A stretch of 7,653 nt of DNA from Myxococcales bacterium (GTDB lineage Bacteria; Myxococcota_A; Polyangia; Fen-1088): positions 279 to 7,931 of the forward strand of contig PMZX01000400.1 of NCBI GenBank assembly GCA_003170035.1, read 5' to 3'. Both the position numbers and the translations under genes were made by a program. Shown piece by piece: positions 1 through 6,198 of this stretch. Positions within the stretch are counted from its first letter, which is position 1, and the number at the start of each line of letters is the position of its first letter. The notes under the pieces were generated by a model that saw only the letters and a list, made by a program, of their open reading frames with translations, ran no database searches and was not told where the DNA came from.

Positions 1-366
1 GACACCGCGAGCCTGCCGACCAAGAGCGCGGCGGACACCTACACCACCGTCCTGGCCGATGCTGGCTGCTCCCTGCACCGCGATCAGGTCGATTCTCTCG
101 TGGTCGCCGATGTGAAATCGCTGGGGAAATCGGGCCAGTTGTGGACAACCCAAACCGCGACAGGTCTGGGTAACAGCGGCTACGGGACCCTGGCAGGCGG
201 GACCGCGCCCGTCGACACTGACAAGGACGGCATGCCGGACGCGTGGGAAACCAAGTACGGCCTGAATCCCAACGACCCCGCCGATGCCACCGGCGACTTC
301 GACAAGACCGGCTATACCAACATCGAGAAGTACATCAACGGGATCGTGGACGGACTGTACCCGTAG
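1..366 (+). CDS. Pectate-lyase-type polysaccharide lyase, C-terminal fragment (5' end outside window)
   Basis: The reading frame is open from base 1 and ends at TAG 364-366, giving 121 visible residues. The first 45 resemble the end of family 1 polysaccharide lyases (pectate lyase superfamily): a Ser-Ala-rich helix, then V-L-A-D-A-G and D-Q-V-D-S-L-V-V-x-D-V. That pattern matches the usual SA..AY..VL..AG..L..RD.VD.RVV.DV of these enzymes. The tail (residues about 72-121) has an Asp-rich Ca-binding-like loop (DTDKDGMPDAWE), then GLNPNDPAD and GYTNIEKYING, a module often found at the C-terminus of secreted pectate lyases. Such enzymes cleave polygalacturonan extracellularly by beta-elimination. 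The parallel beta-helix, catalytic residues and signal peptide lie to the left of the window, so the exact PL family cannot be fixed. The gene converges on the CstA-family gene with 3 bp between stop codons. Confidence 0.8.
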   Translation, partial: DTASLPTKSAADTYTTVLADAGCSLHRDQVDSLVVADVKSLGKSGQLWTTQTATGLGNSGYGTLAGGTAPVDTDKDGMPDAWETKYGLNPNDPADATGDFDKTGYTNIEKYINGIVDGLYP

Positions 367-369
367 TCG

Positions 370-2181
370 TCAGTCGTCGGTGTCCACAAGCACCCAGTCG
401 CCGTGGCGGTCGGCGATCTTCTCCTTGATCCGGAGAAGCTGGGACCATTTCAGGAAGGCTTCCACGAACACGATGCCCATGAGTGCCATCAGGACGATGG
501 AGAAGGCCACCAGCAGCCACAGGCCTTTGGGCAGGTAGTTGTTGAGGATGTTCTGCAGCCCGGCGACAAGTAGGATGGGGATCATGACAATGCCCGGGAC
601 GCCGGTGGTCCAGGCGTAGCGGGCCTTGCCACGGCGGATGAGCATGGTGGTGCCCACGATGAGGGCGCAGGTGGCCAGGAGCTGGTTGGCCATGCCGAAC
701 AGCGGCCAGATGGTGGAGATGTCGCCGGTGTAGACCAGGTAGCCCCAGGCGCCGGTGAACAGCAGGCTGGTGATGAGGATGCCAGGCATCCACTTCTTCT
801 CCTCGAAGCGGGGCCAGATCTTGCCCAGCATCTCCTGAAGCATGTAGCGGCCCACCCTGGTACCCGTGTCCACCGCGGTGAGGATGAAGACCGCTTCGAA
901 CATGATGGCGAAGTGGTACCAGTAGGCCGCAAGCTGCTTCATGAAGGGAATGGAGGAGAAGATGTAGGACATGCCTACCGCCAGAGACACCGCGCCGCCG
1001 GGCCGGCCTTGCAGTCGCTCGCCCACGGCCTGGCCCAGTTCGGAAAGGTGAACCGGGGTCATGTGCAGGGCCGCGTACGCCTTGGGCAGGGCGTTGATGG
1101 CGAAGTAGTCGGAGGGAACCAGGACGCAGGCGGCGATGAGGGCCATGATGGCCACCACGCCTTCCACCAGCATGGCGCCGTAGCCGACAAAGAGGATGTC
1201 ATCTTCGCTGGCGATCATCTTGGGCGTGGTGCCGGTGCCGATGATGGCGTGAAAGCCGCTCAGGGCACCGCACGCGATGGTGATGAAGATGAAGGGGAAC
1301 ACCGCGCCGGGGATGATGGGCCCGCCGCCTTTCACGAAGGGAGTCAGTGCCGCCATCTCGAAGCGCGGATGCACGAAGGCGATGCCACCCACCAGCATGA
1401 CGATCACGCCCAGTTTCAAGTAGGTGGAGAGGTAGTCGCGCGGACAGAGCAGCAGCCACACCGGCAGGGCCGAGGCGACGAACCCGTAGAGGGGAATGGC
1501 GACGGCGAGCTGGTTGCGCGACAGGGTGAAAAACTTGGCCCAGTTCGGATCGGCCGCGATGTGGGGACCTGCCAGCAGGGCGAGGAACAGCAATCCCACG
1601 CCGATGACGCTGGCACCGAGCACGTCGCCCTTGCGTAGAATGTAGAGATAGACGCCCATGAACAGGGCGATGGGCATGGTGGCCAGCACGGTGAAGGTGC
1701 CCCAGGGGCTGTTGAACAGGGCGTTGACCACCGCGATGGAAAGCCCAGCCAAGGTCAGGATGAGAATGAAGAGAATGGCAAAGGAGGCCACGATCCCGGC
1801 CCGGCGGCCGACTTCGATCTCGGTAATGGTGGACAGGCTCTTGCCCTTGTGGCGAACCGAGGCGAAGAGCACCACCATGTCGTGCACGGCGCCGCCCAGC
1901 ACGCAGCCGACGATGATCCACAGCGTCCCAGGCAACCATCCGAACTGCGCGGCCAGCACCGGCCCGAGCAGGGGACCAGCCGCAGCGATGGCGGCAAAAT
2001 GGTGACCGAAGAGAATGAAGCGGTTGGTCTTGTGGTAGTCGTGCCCGTCGGCGAGCGCGATGGAAGGTGGCGTGCGGCCCGCATCGAGGCACAGCACCTT
2101 CTTTGCCAGGAACAGCCCGTAGTATCGGTACGCCAGCGCAAAAATGCACAGGGTCGCGAATACCAGCGTCAGTGCGTTCAT
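370..2181 (-). CDS. cstA: CstA-family carbon starvation / pyruvate (peptide) transporter
   Basis: This complete 603-residue polytopic inner-membrane protein has an ATG at 2181-2179, a TGA at 372-370, and AGGAGT 5 to 6 bases upstream of the ATG. Family landmarks are clear. GHHFAAIAAAGPLLGPVLAAQ lies around residues 59-79 and GCVLGGAVHD around 92-101. The block GALSGFHAIIGTGTTPKMI sits in the middle, followed by GYGAMLVEGVVAIMALIAA. Near the C-terminus is the WPLFGMANQLLA motif. Most of the chain is hydrophobic segments separated by short charged loops. It is about 100 residues shorter than E. coli CstA or BtsT (about 700), which fits the shorter bacterial CstA subgroup. Family members import pyruvate and have been linked to peptide use under carbon starvation; the substrate here is not shown by sequence. 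It diverges from the LuxR-type gene across a 216-bp intergenic region, so shared regulation is possible. The C-terminus is short and acidic (VDTDD). Confidence 0.93.
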   Translation of the reverse strand: MNALTLVFATLCIFALAYRYYGLFLAKKVLCLDAGRTPPSIALADGHDYHKTNRFILFGHHFAAIAAAGPLLGPVLAAQFGWLPGTLWIIVGCVLGGAVHDMVVLFASVRHKGKSLSTITEIEVGRRAGIVASFAILFILILTLAGLSIAVVNALFNSPWGTFTVLATMPIALFMGVYLYILRKGDVLGASVIGVGLLFLALLAGPHIAADPNWAKFFTLSRNQLAVAIPLYGFVASALPVWLLLCPRDYLSTYLKLGVIVMLVGGIAFVHPRFEMAALTPFVKGGGPIIPGAVFPFIFITIACGALSGFHAIIGTGTTPKMIASEDDILFVGYGAMLVEGVVAIMALIAACVLVPSDYFAINALPKAYAALHMTPVHLSELGQAVGERLQGRPGGAVSLAVGMSYIFSSIPFMKQLAAYWYHFAIMFEAVFILTAVDTGTRVGRYMLQEMLGKIWPRFEEKKWMPGILITSLLFTGAWGYLVYTGDISTIWPLFGMANQLLATCALIVGTTMLIRRGKARYAWTTGVPGIVMIPILLVAGLQNILNNYLPKGLWLLVAFSIVLMALMGIVFVEAFLKWSQLLRIKEKIADRHGDWVLVDTDD

Positions 2182-2187
2182 CGAGCC

Positions 2188-2193
2188 ACTCCT
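2188..2193 (-). promoter_or_regulatory. Shine-Dalgarno site of the cstA gene
   Basis: On the minus strand AGGAGT lies just upstream of the ATG at 2181-2179, with a spacer of about 6-7 bases. This is a near-ideal ribosome binding site. It fixes the start, because no other in-frame start nearby has comparable spacing. Confidence 0.75.
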
Positions 2194-2346
2194 GGGAACC
2201 TGAAGGATGCTTCGCTCAATAATGTTCCATCGGCATCCATTCGGCTACTCGGCAGGGTCAATAGCAAATCTGTCGAGGCACCCAGGATGATGCGACTCCT
2301 TGAAATGACAGCGCTCTCATTGGCTCTTGACCGAATGCGGCGGCCT

Positions 2347-2362
2347 TGGTAGGCACGATGCA
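2347..2362 (+). promoter_or_regulatory. Candidate sigma-54 (-24/-12) promoter for the LuxR-type gene
   Basis: The sequence TGGTAGGCACGATGCA has the invariant GG and GC of the -24/-12 promoter exactly 10 bases apart. It matches 9 of the 12 defined positions of TGGCACG-N4-TTGCW. Transcription would start near 2374, giving a short leader that carries the Shine-Dalgarno at 2383-2390 and the ATG at 2398. Placement supports it, but the motif is degenerate and no enhancer-binding-protein site was identified. Confidence 0.3.
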
Positions 2363-2382
2363 AGGGCGACACCATCGCCGAG

Positions 2383-2390
2383 AAGGGAGG
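2383..2390 (+). promoter_or_regulatory. Shine-Dalgarno site of the LuxR-type gene
   Basis: AAGGGAGG lies 7 bases upstream of the ATG at 2398-2400. This strong site supports that start over others in the same region. Confidence 0.7.
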
Positions 2391-2397
2391 GTGTGAC

Positions 2398-3405
2398 ATG
2401 GCTGGACCGCGTTCTTTCGATCCCATTTCGATCGCCGAGCGCTCCTACAGCTTGCAGGGCACTGAGCGCGAGTGGATCGATCGGCTCGTGGAAGCGGTCG
2501 CGCCGGCGATTGACGACGGCATCGTTGTCTATGGATTCACCTACCGCTGGCACGGCAGAGATCCCTACCCCGCCGAGTTTGCCAGCGGCGAGCCGGCCTG
2601 GGAAAACCTGGTTCGGGCGATCGCAGTGGACTACATCACGGCTACGGTCGGGACTCCCAAACCCTGCAACACGTTCAGCCAGCAGGTGGCGGAATTGCCT
2701 CTACACATGCAAGGGTTGGACGACCGCTTCTTTCGTCCCAATGGCTTCGCCGACGTTTTCGGGGTTCACGCGGTCGATCCGGATGGGGGCGTCTTTCTCG
2801 TGTCCGGGCTGGCAGAGAAGCGGACCGTCTCGGCGCGCGACACGGCCCGCTGGCGCCGGGTTACGGTGCACATGGGCACGGCGCTCCGACTGCGGCGACG
2901 GTTCGAGCGGGAGGCAGCCGAGCGCGACGAAGCGGTGCTCTCGCCATCGGGACGCCTCTTGCACGCCACCGGCCGCGCCAAGCAAGCCGACGCGCGCGAC
3001 CGACTGCGGGCCGCGGCGCGCGCGATCGACCGGGCACGCGGGCCGCTTCGCAGGAGTGACCCACAGGAGGCGATCGAGCTTTGGCGTGCTCTGTGCGACG
3101 GCCGCTGGTCGCTGGTCGATCGGTTTGAATCCGACGGCCGCCGCTACCTCATTGCGCACCCGAATGAGCCGCATTTGCCGGACCTGCGTGGGCTGTCGCA
3201 ACGAGAGGCGAGCGTGGCCGCTTTCGTGCAGCTCGGTCAGGCGAACAAGGAAATCGCCTATGCCCTCGGGATCTCGCTGTCGTCGGTGGCGACCTATCTG
3301 TCGAGCGCCTTGCGCAAACTGGGCCTGTCGTCACGGGCCGCGCTTGCCGCGACGTCGTTCGGCCAGAGAGTCGAGAAGGCGGGCGACCATTTCCGAGCGG
3401 GATGA
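2398..3405 (+). CDS. LuxR-type helix-turn-helix regulator with N-terminal sensor-like region
   Basis: This is a 335-residue cytoplasmic protein with no membrane segment. The C-terminal part, from about residue 265, is a LuxR/GerE DNA-binding domain. It opens with LSQREASVAAF, continues with GQANKEIAYALGISLSSVATYL as scaffold and recognition helices, and ends with LRKLGLSSRAALAA. The first 240 residues show no receiver domain: there is no phospho-acceptor Asp block. They look like a mixed alpha/beta ligand- or PAS/GAF-like region, with a segment VLSPSGRLLHATG near residue 180-190 that recalls a PAS entry strand. The ligand is unknown. The start is supported by a strong Shine-Dalgarno 7 bases upstream. 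The last 25 codons overlap the convergent gene at 3331-3699 on the opposite strand. It is divergent from cstA, which makes cstA or its own promoter reasonable target guesses; this is inference. Confidence 0.85.
   Translation: MAGPRSFDPISIAERSYSLQGTEREWIDRLVEAVAPAIDDGIVVYGFTYRWHGRDPYPAEFASGEPAWENLVRAIAVDYITATVGTPKPCNTFSQQVAELPLHMQGLDDRFFRPNGFADVFGVHAVDPDGGVFLVSGLAEKRTVSARDTARWRRVTVHMGTALRLRRRFEREAAERDEAVLSPSGRLLHATGRAKQADARDRLRAAARAIDRARGPLRRSDPQEAIELWRALCDGRWSLVDRFESDGRRYLIAHPNEPHLPDLRGLSQREASVAAFVQLGQANKEIAYALGISLSSVATYLSSALRKLGLSSRAALAATSFGQRVEKAGDHFRAG
3331..3405. other. Codon-register antisense overlap of two LuxR-type genes
   Basis: The final 25 codons, stops included, of the two convergent regulators occupy the same 75 bp, with codon boundaries coinciding on both strands. 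The plus-strand stop TGA (3403-3405) is antisense to TCA, the first Ser of the SSR motif in the minus-strand protein. The minus-strand stop (3333-3331) is antisense to TCA, the second Ser of the SSR motif in the plus-strand protein. The overlap therefore codes the last helix of both DNA-binding domains. Confidence 0.85.
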
Positions 3406-3699
3406 AACCCCGAGCTTTCGATAAATGGCAGCGAGTTGATTGGCAATCGTCTGGGGACGGACGCCCCGTCTTGCCGCGATGGCCTGGTTCGAATGTCCAC
3501 CGGTTGCGAGGAACGCCACTTCACGTTCCGACTCGCTGAGAGACGGAAAGTCGGCCGCTCTGACCATGGGCTCGCTGAGGACGACGAGTTCGTCGTCGCC
3601 TACCCGGAGCCGGGTCACGCGAATACCCTCTTCCGCCGCGGGGCTGCGCGGGCGGGATCGCGAAGACCTGTTTCGGGTATGAGGAGGCGGCGCAGTCAT
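3331..3699 (-). CDS. Short LuxR-type helix-turn-helix regulator
   Basis: This is a 122-residue protein if the ATG at 3699-3697 is used; the frame stays open to 3816. I prefer 3699 because the sequence upstream of it looks non-coding (low-complexity Ser/Cys) and a weak GAAG lies about 7 bases before it. The N-terminal 25 residues are basic and Pro/Ser/Arg-rich. A short strand pair follows (RVTRLRVGDDELVVLSEP, about 27-44), then a LuxR/GerE domain from about residue 52. That domain has LSESEREVAFLATGGHS, then NQAIAARRGVRPQTIANQL as the helix-turn-helix, and YRKLGVSSRSEMVARLL. There is no receiver or sensor domain, so it may act as a constitutive binder or bind a small partner. It converges on the larger LuxR-type gene, with a 75-bp overlap in exact codon register, and diverges from the PP2C phosphatase gene. 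Confidence 0.8.
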   Translation of the reverse strand: MTAPPPHTRNRSSRSRPRSPAAEEGIRVTRLRVGDDELVVLSEPMVRAADFPSLSESEREVAFLATGGHSNQAIAARRGVRPQTIANQLAAIYRKLGVSSRSEMVARLLDSLAERRRGKRGP

Positions 3700-3758
3700 C
3701 TCGATCTTCAGGCACTCGATGGGTGGCGATAGTAGCGCGGCCGAAACCCAGGAGGAAC

Positions 3759-3776
3759 TGCATTTGCTGCATTTGC
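3759..3776. repeat. 9-bp perfect tandem duplication
   Basis: The unit TGCATTTGC occurs twice back to back, followed by GG. It lies in the spacer upstream of the short LuxR-type gene and could be a simple slippage product or a pair of half-sites. Confidence 0.6.
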
Positions 3777-3851
3777 GGAAAGCTGGAGTGTGCGGGCTCT
3801 GCCACTGCCTCGACAAACTTACTATTGCTGGTTTGCAGCGCCGAGAATACC

Positions 3852-3870
3852 GTGAAGCGCCATGCTTCGC
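3852..3870. repeat. Short inverted repeat upstream of the PP2C gene
   Basis: GTGAAGC and GCTTCGC flank a 5-base spacer (GCCAT) and can form a 7-bp stem with one G-T pair. It ends about 40 bases before the PP2C start codon. It could be an operator dyad or a leader hairpin, but a dyad this short can arise by chance. Confidence 0.3.
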
Positions 3871-3911
3871 TGCAGTGAGGACAGACCAGGGTTACAGGCG
3901 GGAAAAATTCG

Positions 3912-5231
3912 ATGAGTCTCACGACGACGAGAACTTGTAGCCGCAAACGCGCGATCCCAGATCGCGCCATCAACGTCTCCGATTGCGTTTCGCAAAGCCA
4001 CGCTCTGCGCGTGCTCTCGGATGCGACCGCCAGCTTGCTGGTGCAATACCCGCTTTCCGTGGTCTTCAATCGCATTCTCGACCTGGTGTTCGAGGCGGTG
4101 CCTGCCGATTTCGCCACCATCATGTTGCTCGAGGGCGAAACCCAACAGCCCGTGCTCAAAGTGGGCCGCGATCGGTTGGATTGCGCGGTCGGGCAGCAGC
4201 CCAGCCGGGCGATTGTGCGCAAGGTGGTCGAGGGACGGGGGGCGGTGATGGCCGGGAATGACTTTGAAGAGGCGAACCTGCGCCAGTCTCCCGGTCCCCT
4301 ATCAGCGAGAGAGCCGGGTTGCCGCGTGATCTGCGCCCCGCTCTGGGTGCCCGTTGGGCAGGGCGATCCGGCGCGGGTGATCGGTGTGCTTTACGCCAGC
4401 GCCCGACTGCAAACCTTTCGCGAAGCCGACCTCGAGATTCTGACTGTCCTGGCCAACACGGCGGCCGCCAAGATCGAGATTACCCGGCTGATCGAGGCGG
4501 GCCAGGAGCAGCGTCGGCTGGAAGAAGACTTGCGTGTGGCCGCGCAGATCCAGGCCAGCCTGCTGCCACAGACCCCGGCTCGACTTCCAGGCTACGATCT
4601 GGCGGGCCGAACCCAATCGAGCCGGGCGGTGGGCGGCGATTTCTACGACCTCGCCTATGACGGTAGCCTGCTCCACCTGGCGCTGGGGGACGTTGCGGGC
4701 AAGGGCGTGGGGGCGGCCATGCTCATGGTGGAACTGCGGTCCGCCGTGCGAGCCAACTGGCGAAGCGGACCGCTGGCCGAGGCGGCGACCCGGATCAACG
4801 GCCATTTCCATCTCAACATTCCGCCGGACCGCTATGCGACCTTCTTTCTCGGCCGGCTGTGCCCGGACAGCGGCCGGCTGACCTACGTGAACGCGGGCCA
4901 CAACCGGCCCTTGCTGGTGGGCGCGGACGGTCGCTGCGAAACCTTGGGCGAGGGCGGGATGGCGTTCGGCTCGTTCGCCGACTCGGCCTACGACGAGGAC
5001 CAGGTGTGGATGCAACCGAACGACACACTGGTGGTTTTCTCCGACGGCATCAGCGATGCCTGGCCCGAGCTCGGGATGGCGGATCGCGAGCTGGCCCAGA
5101 TCGTACGCGACGTCGGCCCGGGAAGTGCGGACGAGATCCAGCAGGCCATCTTCGCGGCGGCGGACCGGCGCACCACGGAGCTGCCGCGCGACGACCGCAC
5201 CCTGGTCGTGGTGCACCGCTTGACCGCCTAG
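3912..5231 (+). CDS. GAF-domain SpoIIE/PP2C-type serine phosphatase (RsbU-like)
   Basis: This 439-residue soluble protein starts at ATG 3912. An in-frame stop at 3876 excludes a longer form, and only a weak GGGA precedes the start. A GAF domain occupies about residues 40-190, entering with ALRVLSDATASLL and LDLVFEAVPADFATIMLLEGE and ending in VLANTAAAKIEIT. A short helical linker (LEEDLRVAAQIQASLLPQ, 203-220) is the typical entry to SpoIIE phosphatases. The catalytic domain, about 225-437, keeps the metal-binding acidic residues: GGDFYD (Asp243), GDVAGKG (Asp260), VFSDGISDAW (Asp378) and RDDRT (Asp427/428), plus AGHNRP. It is therefore probably an active Mn/Mg-dependent Ser/Thr phosphatase gated by a GAF signal. 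RsbU-type enzymes dephosphorylate STAS anti-sigma antagonists, but no kinase or STAS partner is in the window. Related myxobacterial proteins often carry an FHA domain ahead of the GAF; none is visible here. Confidence 0.9.
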   Translation: MSLTTTRTCSRKRAIPDRAINVSDCVSQSHALRVLSDATASLLVQYPLSVVFNRILDLVFEAVPADFATIMLLEGETQQPVLKVGRDRLDCAVGQQPSRAIVRKVVEGRGAVMAGNDFEEANLRQSPGPLSAREPGCRVICAPLWVPVGQGDPARVIGVLYASARLQTFREADLEILTVLANTAAAKIEITRLIEAGQEQRRLEEDLRVAAQIQASLLPQTPARLPGYDLAGRTQSSRAVGGDFYDLAYDGSLLHLALGDVAGKGVGAAMLMVELRSAVRANWRSGPLAEAATRINGHFHLNIPPDRYATFFLGRLCPDSGRLTYVNAGHNRPLLVGADGRCETLGEGGMAFGSFADSAYDEDQVWMQPNDTLVVFSDGISDAWPELGMADRELAQIVRDVGPGSADEIQQAIFAAADRRTTELPRDDRTLVVVHRLTA

Positions 5232-5305
5232 AGCTGGTTCACTCGGCGCCGCTCTAGCAAGGAAACCGGGGACCTTGTCCTGGTTAGGTCTTCCTTACCA
5301 GGAAG
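5232..5305. terminator. Weak hairpins between the convergent PP2C and methyltransferase genes
   Basis: The 52-bp gap and the first bases of the methyltransferase 3' end hold two small stems. One pairs AACCGGGG (5264-5271) with TCCTGGTT (5278-5285) using two G-T pairs. The other pairs CTTCCT (5290-5295) with AGGAAG (5300-5305) around a TACC loop. Neither is followed by a T-tract, so intrinsic termination is only a suggestion. Confidence 0.2.
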
Positions 5306-6075
5306 GTCATGGTCGGATCGCAGCTGTCACATTCGATCTTCCCGGTGTTGTCCCAAGCTTCGGCTTCGGCGGCAAAGCCGACCTCTGCCAGTTGGCGCCT
5401 TTGCGCCTCGATTGTGACGTAGTAAAGCATGACGGTGTAGTCGTGGTAGATGTCGTTGACGATCGAATAGTCCGCCGAGCGATAGTTGAGACGGCTGAAG
5501 CGCAGGTGGTTTATGGCGCGCCGGGCGGTATTCCCGGCGAAGCGCACCGAGTGGACGAGCATGCGCGCCGGGTTGATGGACAGCTTGAGATCAGGGAAGA
5601 GGAAACGCCCCGAAGACTCGGGGCTGCGCTGGTTGCGCGTCGAGAAGAGGAACAAGCCGCCTGGCTGGAGCACGCGGTAGGCCTCGCGCAGGATCTTGAG
5701 GCGGTCTTCGTGGCCGACCATGCATATGCCGCTGCAACTGAAGACGGCGAGGAAGATTGAACCGTCCGGCACGAAGTCCATGTTGCGCGCGTCGGCCCGG
5801 CGAAATTCGACGCCGGGATACTGGCAGCAAGCGGCGTCCACCATCGGTTGCGCGTAGTCGATCCCCAGGTAGTCCTGGCTGATCTCGCGCAGAACGCGCG
5901 TCGTCCGCCCCGCGCCGATGCCGATGTCGAGGATCCGCTTGCCCGCCGCCTCTTCGCGAATAGAGGCGAGGGCGAAGTTCTCGGCCGGGAAGAGCTCATG
6001 GTGGGCCGCGTAGTAGTTGACCGCCCTGGAGGTGCACATCGTGCGATGATTGACCGTGTCGACCATGTCCGCCAT
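5284..6075 (-). CDS. Class I SAM-dependent methyltransferase, substrate unknown
   Basis: The protein is 263 residues from the ATG at 6075; a GTG at 6090 and an ATG at 6066 are alternative starts, none with a well-spaced Shine-Dalgarno. The Rossmann methyltransferase signature is clear. Motif I is ILDIGIGAGRTT (about 48-59). The acidic residue after strand 2 lies in YLGIDYAQPMVD (about 69-80). ADARNMDF follows (94-101), then the strand-4 region with SIFLAVFSCSGI and the strand-5 motif YRVLQPGGLFLFSTRN (133-148). This matches the Methyltransf_11/25 group, whose members modify small molecules, lipids, sugars or proteins. The C-terminal 100 residues, rich in Tyr and Arg, probably form the substrate lid and suggest no substrate. 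It is on the same strand as the downstream end of the GH105/GH88 gene, 123 bp away, so read-through from that gene is possible. There is no membrane segment or signal peptide. Confidence 0.85.
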   Translation of the reverse strand: MADMVDTVNHRTMCTSRAVNYYAAHHELFPAENFALASIREEAAGKRILDIGIGAGRTTRVLREISQDYLGIDYAQPMVDAACCQYPGVEFRRADARNMDFVPDGSIFLAVFSCSGICMVGHEDRLKILREAYRVLQPGGLFLFSTRNQRSPESSGRFLFPDLKLSINPARMLVHSVRFAGNTARRAINHLRFSRLNYRSADYSIVNDIYHDYTVMLYYVTIEAQRRQLAEVGFAAEAEAWDNTGKIECDSCDPTMTFLVRKT

Positions 6076-6121
6076 GACCAGATAATACACCTCGCCGTGG
6101 GCGTGAAAAGCCCCCTGACTT

Positions 6122-6140
6122 CGGTCGCCGTTTTCGACCG
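6122..6140 (-). terminator. Possible hairpin after the GH105/GH88 gene
   Basis: CGGTCG (6122-6127) and CGACCG (6135-6140) form a perfect 6-bp stem with a 7-base loop, about 60 bases beyond the hydrolase stop codon. On the minus strand it is followed about 12 bases later by CTTTTC rather than an immediate T-run. A role as weak terminator or as a site upstream of the methyltransferase is possible, but it may be fortuitous. Confidence 0.22.
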
Positions 6141-6198
6141 TGCCGCACGAGGCAGTGGAGCTCCGTACCGGCTCACCACAGCGCGGACGAAGTCCCTC

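Larger units (their letters stand above)
2182..2397. other. Divergent intergenic region between cstA and the LuxR-type gene
   Basis: This 216-bp stretch has visibly lower GC than the flanking genes and must hold the promoters of both. I see ribosome binding sites at each end. There is a sigma-54-like element facing right at 2347-2362, and a 5-bp dyad (GGCGA/TCGCC, 2365-2369 and 2375-2379) just before the LuxR Shine-Dalgarno. No convincing -35/-10 pair for cstA is evident. A minus-strand frame of 82 codons crosses it and ends in an ATGA overlap with cstA, but its codon use looks non-coding. Confidence 0.6.
3700..3911. other. Divergent intergenic spacer between the short LuxR-type gene and the PP2C gene
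   Basis: This 212-bp stretch has no convincing gene. It contains a 9-bp tandem duplication at 3759-3776 and a 7-bp dyad at 3852-3870. Minus-strand cysteine pairs (CPHC at 3883-3872, CSKC at 3771-3760) fall in two different frames. No clear -35/-10 or -24/-12 promoter was recognised in either direction, although both neighbouring genes need one here. Confidence 0.5.

Noticed and set aside
913..1638. Long plus-strand frame (241 codons) inside the cstA gene.
   Set aside because: His/Gly/Glu-rich translation with no domain. It is the antisense shadow of a well-supported membrane protein in GC-rich DNA.
2300..2328. TTGAAA (2300-2305) as a -35 element for the LuxR-type gene.
   Set aside because: No acceptable -10 hexamer at 16-18 bp.
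2178..2426. 82-codon minus-strand frame ending in an ATGA overlap with the cstA start, suggestive of translational coupling.
   Set aside because: Composition and third-position use match non-coding spacer, the start would lie inside the opposite LuxR gene, no domain is recognisable, and cstA has its own strong Shine-Dalgarno.
4302..5216. 304-codon minus-strand frame opposite the PP2C phosphatase gene.
   Set aside because: Shadow of a gene with intact catalytic motifs; the translation shows no family features.
6073..6095. TATTAT hexamer (minus strand, 6087-6082) just ahead of the methyltransferase ATG as a -10 box.
   Set aside because: There is no matching -35 at 17 bp, and the implied leader is almost absent.
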